From NCBI RefSeq assembly GCF_019802345.1, contig NZ_JAINDZ010000004.1, positions 124,001 to 188,000 on the forward strand: DNA of 64,000 nucleotides, read 5' to 3'. The notes beneath the pieces were generated by a model, which did not search any database, was not told the origin of the DNA, and saw nothing but the letters and a program-made list of their open reading frames with translations. A program made the position numbers and the translations under genes. Origin of the DNA: Methylosinus sp. Sm6 (GTDB lineage: Bacteria; Pseudomonadota; Alphaproteobacteria; Rhizobiales; Beijerinckiaceae). Positions 60,650-64,000 of this stretch are shown here, one piece after another (the stretch's first letter is position 1; every line of letters starts with the position of its first letter).

Positions 60650-60734
60650 CCCCATGCGCGGCCGTCGCCGCAAGAGTGCGTCGCTCTGCTCCCGCGCGTT
60701 CCGCGCGCTCTTGCCCCGCCGTCCGCGATCGGGG
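60650..60734 (+). ncRNA. Structured leader element E6
   Basis: Sixth copy. The outer helix is CCCC/GGGG and CGCGG/CCGCG. The basal helix is CAAGAG (60671-60676) with CTCTTG (60708-60713), a second independent compensatory change. The tip GCGCG-TTC-CGCGC is as in E1 and E2. A purine-rich run (GAATGAAGAAAAAGG) precedes it. It ends 62 bases before the ParB-like gene. Confidence 0.65.
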
Positions 60735-60796
60735 CGTTCGATCCTCGTCTTCGAAAAGAAGAACGGCAATTCGAATTGAAAGAGGAGTTCATCGAC

Positions 60797-62461
60797 ATGG
60801 AACTGCGTCACGTCGACCCCCGCAATCTCAAGCCCAATCCCAGCAATCCCCGCCGCATCGCTCCCAGCGAGCATGCCGACCGGCAAATGATCGCCAATAT
60901 CAAGGCGACGGGCATCACACAGCCGCCCGTGGTGCGCCCCGACGGCGACGATCTCGTCATCGTCGCCGGCCACGGCCGCGTGCGCGCCGCCATCGGCGCC
61001 GGCTTGAAAGAGATTATCGTCCTCGTCCGCGGCCCCGACGACGGCGCCGACAATCTCCGCGCGCTCTCCGAGAACGTCGTCCGAGTTCAGATGGGGCCGG
61101 TCGACCAATGGCGCACCATCGAAGCGCTCATTTCCGATAATTGGACGGAAGAGGCGATCGGCGATGCTCTCGCCCTGCCGGTACGGACGATCAAGAAATT
61201 GCGCCTGCTCGCCAACGTCCATCCAGCTATCCTCGATCATATCGCAAAAGGCGACATGCCGCAGGAGAGCCACCTGCGTATCATCGCCGCCGCCGGCGCC
61301 GACGAGCAGGCATCTGTCTGGAAGAAGCACAAGCCCAAGAAGGGCCAGGAGACGGTCAGTTGGCACGAAGTTTCTCGCGCCCTCGACAAACGGCGCATCT
61401 ACGCCAAGAATGCGAAGTTCGGCCCGGACGAAGAGCAGGCTTTCGGCATCGTCTGGGAGGACGATCTGTTCGAGCAGGGCGATCAGGACAGCCGCTACAC
61501 CACCCAGGTCGAGGCGTTCTTCGCCGCACAAGCCGCATGGATCGAAGCCAATCTGCCAAAGAATGGCGTTCTCCTGCAGATTGACGAATACGGCCAGGGC
61601 AAGCTTCCGCCGAAAGCCGAGCGGAATTGGGGACAGCCGAGAAAGAGCGACACAATCGGCCGTTACGTCGACACCCGCGACGGATCCGTGAAGGAAATCC
61701 TCTACCGCCTGCCGAAGGAGGAGCCGAAGAAGGGAAAGAATGCAGCCTCCGGCGCGACGTCCGAGACGCTCTCGGAGCCCGCTCGCACCCGCCCCGAGAT
61801 CACGCAAAAAGGTCTCGCGATCATCGGCGACTTCCGCACCGACGCCCTCGTCAGAGCGCTCGCGGAAAACGAAATCGACGACTTCACGCTTCTCAGTCTG
61901 CTCGTCCTCGCCTTCGCGGCCGACAATGTCGATGTGAAAGCCAGCGGCTACTCCTCGCGCATGCGTCGAGGCCTCGCGCACCGGCTCGCCAATGAGGGAC
62001 GCATCACCCAGGACGCCGCCCTCGTTCGGAAGGCCGCGCGCGACATGCTGGCCCATGTTCTCAACTGCCGCCCCGGCTATCATTCGAGCGGCGTCGCCGC
62101 CCGCCTCGTCGGGGACGCGATCGGCGCGGATGCGCATCTTCCCAATATGGCGACGGACGATTTTCTGTCGGCGCTTTCGAAGGCTGCGCTCGAAAAGGCC
62201 GCCGCGCTGCACTCGGTGCTGCCGCGTCCGCGCGCCAAGGAGACGCGCGCCGCTCTCATCGAGGAGGTCTCCGGCGGAACATTCGTGCTTCCGGCCGCGC
62301 GTTTCGCCCTTTCCGAGGAGGAGATCGCGAGCGAGCTCGCCCGGGCGACCGAATGCTCCGAGGAGGAAGAGGGGAATGTCGACGGCCCCGATCCGGAGAT
62401 CGGCGCCTCCGACGAGGACCCCGATCCCGAAGAGGATCACCAAGCGGAGGAATTCGCCTGA
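60797..62461 (+). CDS. parB: ParB/Spo0J-like partition-family protein
   Basis: 554 residues. The N-terminal ParB nuclease/CTPase-like domain has LRHVDPRNLKPNPSNPRR, GITQPPVV, and VAGHGRVRAAIGAG in place of the usual G-E-R-R-x-R-A box. ENVVRVQM, then an HTH part (TEEAIGDALALPVRTIKKLRLLANVHP) follows. The C-terminal half is long and acidic at the very end. ParB proteins load on parS and segregate replicons with ParA; no parA is visible here, so it may instead be one of the ParB-like regulators found on mobile elements. The ATG at 60797 begins the conserved part. Element E6 lies upstream. Confidence 0.85.
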   Translation: MELRHVDPRNLKPNPSNPRRIAPSEHADRQMIANIKATGITQPPVVRPDGDDLVIVAGHGRVRAAIGAGLKEIIVLVRGPDDGADNLRALSENVVRVQMGPVDQWRTIEALISDNWTEEAIGDALALPVRTIKKLRLLANVHPAILDHIAKGDMPQESHLRIIAAAGADEQASVWKKHKPKKGQETVSWHEVSRALDKRRIYAKNAKFGPDEEQAFGIVWEDDLFEQGDQDSRYTTQVEAFFAAQAAWIEANLPKNGVLLQIDEYGQGKLPPKAERNWGQPRKSDTIGRYVDTRDGSVKEILYRLPKEEPKKGKNAASGATSETLSEPARTRPEITQKGLAIIGDFRTDALVRALAENEIDDFTLLSLLVLAFAADNVDVKASGYSSRMRRGLAHRLANEGRITQDAALVRKAARDMLAHVLNCRPGYHSSGVAARLVGDAIGADAHLPNMATDDFLSALSKAALEKAAALHSVLPRPRAKETRAALIEEVSGGTFVLPAARFALSEEEIASELARATECSEEEEGNVDGPDPEIGASDEDPDPEEDHQAEEFA

Positions 62462-62471
62462 GCGCGGCGAC

Positions 62472-62500
62472 GGCGCGGCCGGCTTGACGCCGGCCGCGCC
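62472..62500 (+). other. Perfect 12-bp hairpin after the ParB-like gene
   Basis: GGCGCGGCCGGC and its exact complement flank a TTGAC loop, 10 bases after the stop codon. There is no T-run. It is likely an mRNA-end-stabilising hairpin or a Rho-assisted stop. Confidence 0.5.
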
Positions 62501-62572
62501 CATAGAGGCGCCAGCGACTTGGTCGTCAGGCCGAACACGGCGAATTACCAGCCGAAGACGGGAGGTCCGACC

Positions 62573-62776
62573 ATGTACGCCTTTCAATTCCAGGACGGAA
62601 GCTGGCGCATCGATTTCTTGACGAACAGTCGATCACCTCCTCCTCAGCCGAGGACGGAGGCCTACGATCTCTATGAAGCGTCCTACCTCAGCCGCCGTGA
62701 CGCGAATGCGGCGATCGAAAAACTTCGCGCGCTCGTCTCCGACGACTCTCGACGCAAACATGAGGAACCCCGATGA
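62573..62776 (+). CDS. Unknown 67-residue protein
   Basis: Starts MYAFQFQDGSWRIDFLTNS and has a helix with LSRRDANAAIEKLRALV. A GGGAGG ribosome-binding site precedes it. Its stop overlaps the next start by 4 bases (ATGA), so it belongs to the run of small genes that follows. Function unknown. Confidence 0.6.
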   Translation: MYAFQFQDGSWRIDFLTNSRSPPPQPRTEAYDLYEASYLSRRDANAAIEKLRALVSDDSRRKHEEPR

Positions 62777-63051
62777 AATCGAAATTCATCACCGAACACG
62801 ATCTCGCCACGCTCGCCAATATCTGCCGCGTCGCCGCGGAGCGCTTCAAAGAGCATGAAGCGGAATTCCGCACGCTGGCGGCCGCTCCTCCATCGCTGGA
62901 GACAAAATCGCTGCTCCCGACGGGAGACTCGGCGTTGCGGCTCGCCGATCAGTTCGCGCTTCAGGCCAGAGAAGCGCACGCCTTCGCGAGTCTGTTCGAC
63001 CGCAGCGAACCGTTCACAATTCGGCATTCCGGCGCCGACGCCGAGGACTAA
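62773..63051 (+). CDS. Unknown 92-residue helical protein
   Basis: Mostly helical: EHDLATLANICRVAAERFKEHEAEF and SALRLADQFALQAREAHAFASLF. Coupled to the previous gene by an ATGA overlap. No family recognised and no signal peptide. Confidence 0.6.
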   Translation: MKSKFITEHDLATLANICRVAAERFKEHEAEFRTLAAAPPSLETKSLLPTGDSALRLADQFALQAREAHAFASLFDRSEPFTIRHSGADAED

Positions 63052-63074
63052 CCGAAATCGGAGGAGGCCCGACA

Positions 63075-63326
63075 ATGGATGCAATACTGCAAATTGCGTC
63101 GCGATGGCGCGCTCCACTTCTGAAACGCGTTCCCAAGACCGAGAGACCAATGACGGCACAAGATTGCATTCGCGTCTATAACGAGTCCCCGCGTATCGTC
63201 GCCGTGCAATTTCGGTTCGGCGACAGTTTCGGGCACGCGAGTCTCACCTTCGACGAGACACGAAACCTCGTTCGCATTCTCACGAAGGCGACCGAGATCA
63301 CGGCGCAAAGCCCCGCGCGTTCATAG
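63075..63326 (+). CDS. Unknown 83-residue protein
   Basis: The ATG at 63075 has a GGAGGAGG ribosome-binding site upstream; an ATG at 63150 (MTAQDCIRVYNE) is an alternative. The C-terminal part (VAVQFRFGDSFGHASLTFDETRNLVRIL) looks like a small beta-sheet-helix fold. Function unknown. Confidence 0.5.
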   Translation: MDAILQIASRWRAPLLKRVPKTERPMTAQDCIRVYNESPRIVAVQFRFGDSFGHASLTFDETRNLVRILTKATEITAQSPARS

Positions 63327-63350
63327 CCGTTCGACCTATGGAGCCCCCGA

Positions 63351-63671
63351 ATGCCGACCTACCGCATCCTTCTCATCGAAGAGCAGGTGGAAAGCGACTG
63401 TGCAGAATTCAAAGTCGCTGCACCCACGCCCCGAGACGGCGCAAATATTCTCGTCGACGCCCATGCGCGCGCTCGTGAGAAATCCTCCAATTGGGTCTCT
63501 CTGCCGGACGGGCAGAGCGCCCGCATCGAGCCCGACAATCTCGTTCGAACGCACGTCTATTGCGTATTGCTGGACGACGACGGCAACGAAGTCGAGGAGA
63601 TCGATCTCAATACACCACCCTCTCCTGCTCAGCCGCCTTCCAAGACGACGGCGGCGGAAGATGGTCCATGA
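63351..63671 (+). CDS. Unknown 106-residue protein
   Basis: Starts MPTYRILLIEEQVESDCAEF, with a helical middle (ANILVDAHARAREKSSNWV), a beta part (THVYCVLLDDDGNEVEEIDL) and a Pro-rich tail. Soluble. It belongs to the run of small plasmid-type genes after the ParB-like gene. Function unknown. Confidence 0.55.
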   Translation: MPTYRILLIEEQVESDCAEFKVAAPTPRDGANILVDAHARAREKSSNWVSLPDGQSARIEPDNLVRTHVYCVLLDDDGNEVEEIDLNTPPSPAQPPSKTTAAEDGP

Positions 63672-63812
63672 TGTGGCGTTGTCATCCCACCGTCCAATTC
63701 CCCAACAACACGATCGTCAGGGCTGCCTGATCGTGCTCGAGAGCCGAGGCGGCGGTCATTCCCATTCTCGCCGCCTCGCCCATTCGGTTGGCGGACTCCA
63801 GGAGACACGACG

Positions 63813-64000
63813 ATGGCCAGGACACACGTCGATGTCGCCGCCGAAATATTCGGGAGCGCCACCAGCATCGCGCATCTGGCGCAATTCGCATTCGACGGCG
63901 AAGACAGCAAAGAGATGACCGTCGAATACGCCATGAGGCTGATCAAAAGGGACTGGCCCTTCGAAATCGATCACGCGAAGACCGAAATCGAATGCGGCGT
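63813..64000 (+). CDS. Partial gene running off the window
   Basis: From the ATG at 63813 (GGAGACA ribosome-binding site) the frame is open to the window end: MARTHVDVAAEIFGSATSI, then AHLAQFAFDGEDSKEMTV and MRLIKRDWPFEID. At least 62 residues are encoded and the 3' end is outside. No family recognised. Confidence 0.55.
   Translation, partial: MARTHVDVAAEIFGSATSIAHLAQFAFDGEDSKEMTVEYAMRLIKRDWPFEIDHAKTEIECG

Noticed and set aside
41151-60734. Reading the E elements as remnants of a repeated small protein gene
   Set aside because: Similar peptide strings appear (for example RVPRAL), but frames shift between copies, apical lengths differ by non-multiples of three, and changes preserve base pairing rather than amino acids.
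41151-60734. E elements as a CRISPR array or IS ends
   Set aside because: Copies are kilobases apart with no regular spacers, always on the same strand before a gene, and carry no flanking target duplications or transposase.
60296-62587. 763-codon minus-strand frame
   Set aside because: Antisense to the ParB-like gene and two elements; its composition is that of a shadow frame.

Overview
The window is GC-rich, with dense genes and strong third-position GC bias, and reads as accessory DNA of an alphaproteobacterium. Supporting clues are a MucR/Ros regulator, a rhizobial-type set of plasmid genes (ParB-like protein, ArdC, TOPRIM primase-like protein, giant helicase-methylase) and IS66/IS630 relics. 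A reductase resembling the methane monooxygenase reductase MmoC hints at a methanotroph such as Methylosinus or Methylocystis, but that is inference. There is no rRNA, no recognisable tRNA, no CRISPR array and no intact insertion sequence.

Layout. (1) 0.1-5.2 kb: copper/heavy-metal RND efflux genes (small secreted protein, CusB-like adaptor with three tandem metal-binding repeats, CusA-like pump). (2) 5.2-7.5 kb: a scrapyard of truncated genes: multicopper oxidase tail, OmpA C-terminal domain, polymorphic-toxin C-terminal module with an intact Imm8-like immunity gene, and a frameshifted Rhs core. (3) 7.5-10.9 kb: nitrosative-stress cluster (Rrf2/NsrR-like regulator, hybrid cluster protein, its NADH reductase). 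(4) 10.9-12.8 kb: relics (EmrA tail, an inverted-repeat scar, a broken scpB). (5) 12.8-30.7 kb: an unusual locus of four co-oriented genes: a patatin-like phospholipase carrying a large membrane domain, two giant proteins of 2454 and 2090 residues that I do not recognise, and a small amidase-like cysteine enzyme. (6) 30.9-38.1 kb: a minus-strand defence island: type III restriction-modification (mod/res), a HigA-like antitoxin, a degenerate ImmA/IrrE-like protein, an unknown partner and a perfect palindrome. (7) 38.5-64 kb: a plasmid- or island-like block: RecD2 with a WGR protein, TOPRIM/HD/UvrD operon, class II ribonucleotide reductase, MucR, ArdC with a PP-loop enzyme, a 1685-residue methylase-helicase, a ParB-like protein and many small unknown genes.

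The two most novel signals are the patatin/giant-protein locus and a structured intergenic element. The element occurs six times in region 7 (E1-E6), always 43 to 86 bases upstream of a start codon. Its basal helix shows compensatory changes and its apical hairpins vary. It behaves like a family of RNA leaders shared by otherwise unrelated plasmid genes.

Region 7 is also decaying. Two small genes carry in-frame stops where tryptophan codons would fit, ardC has a partial upstream copy fused to other sequence, and a DNA methyltransferase fragment is joined to a decapitated hydrolase.
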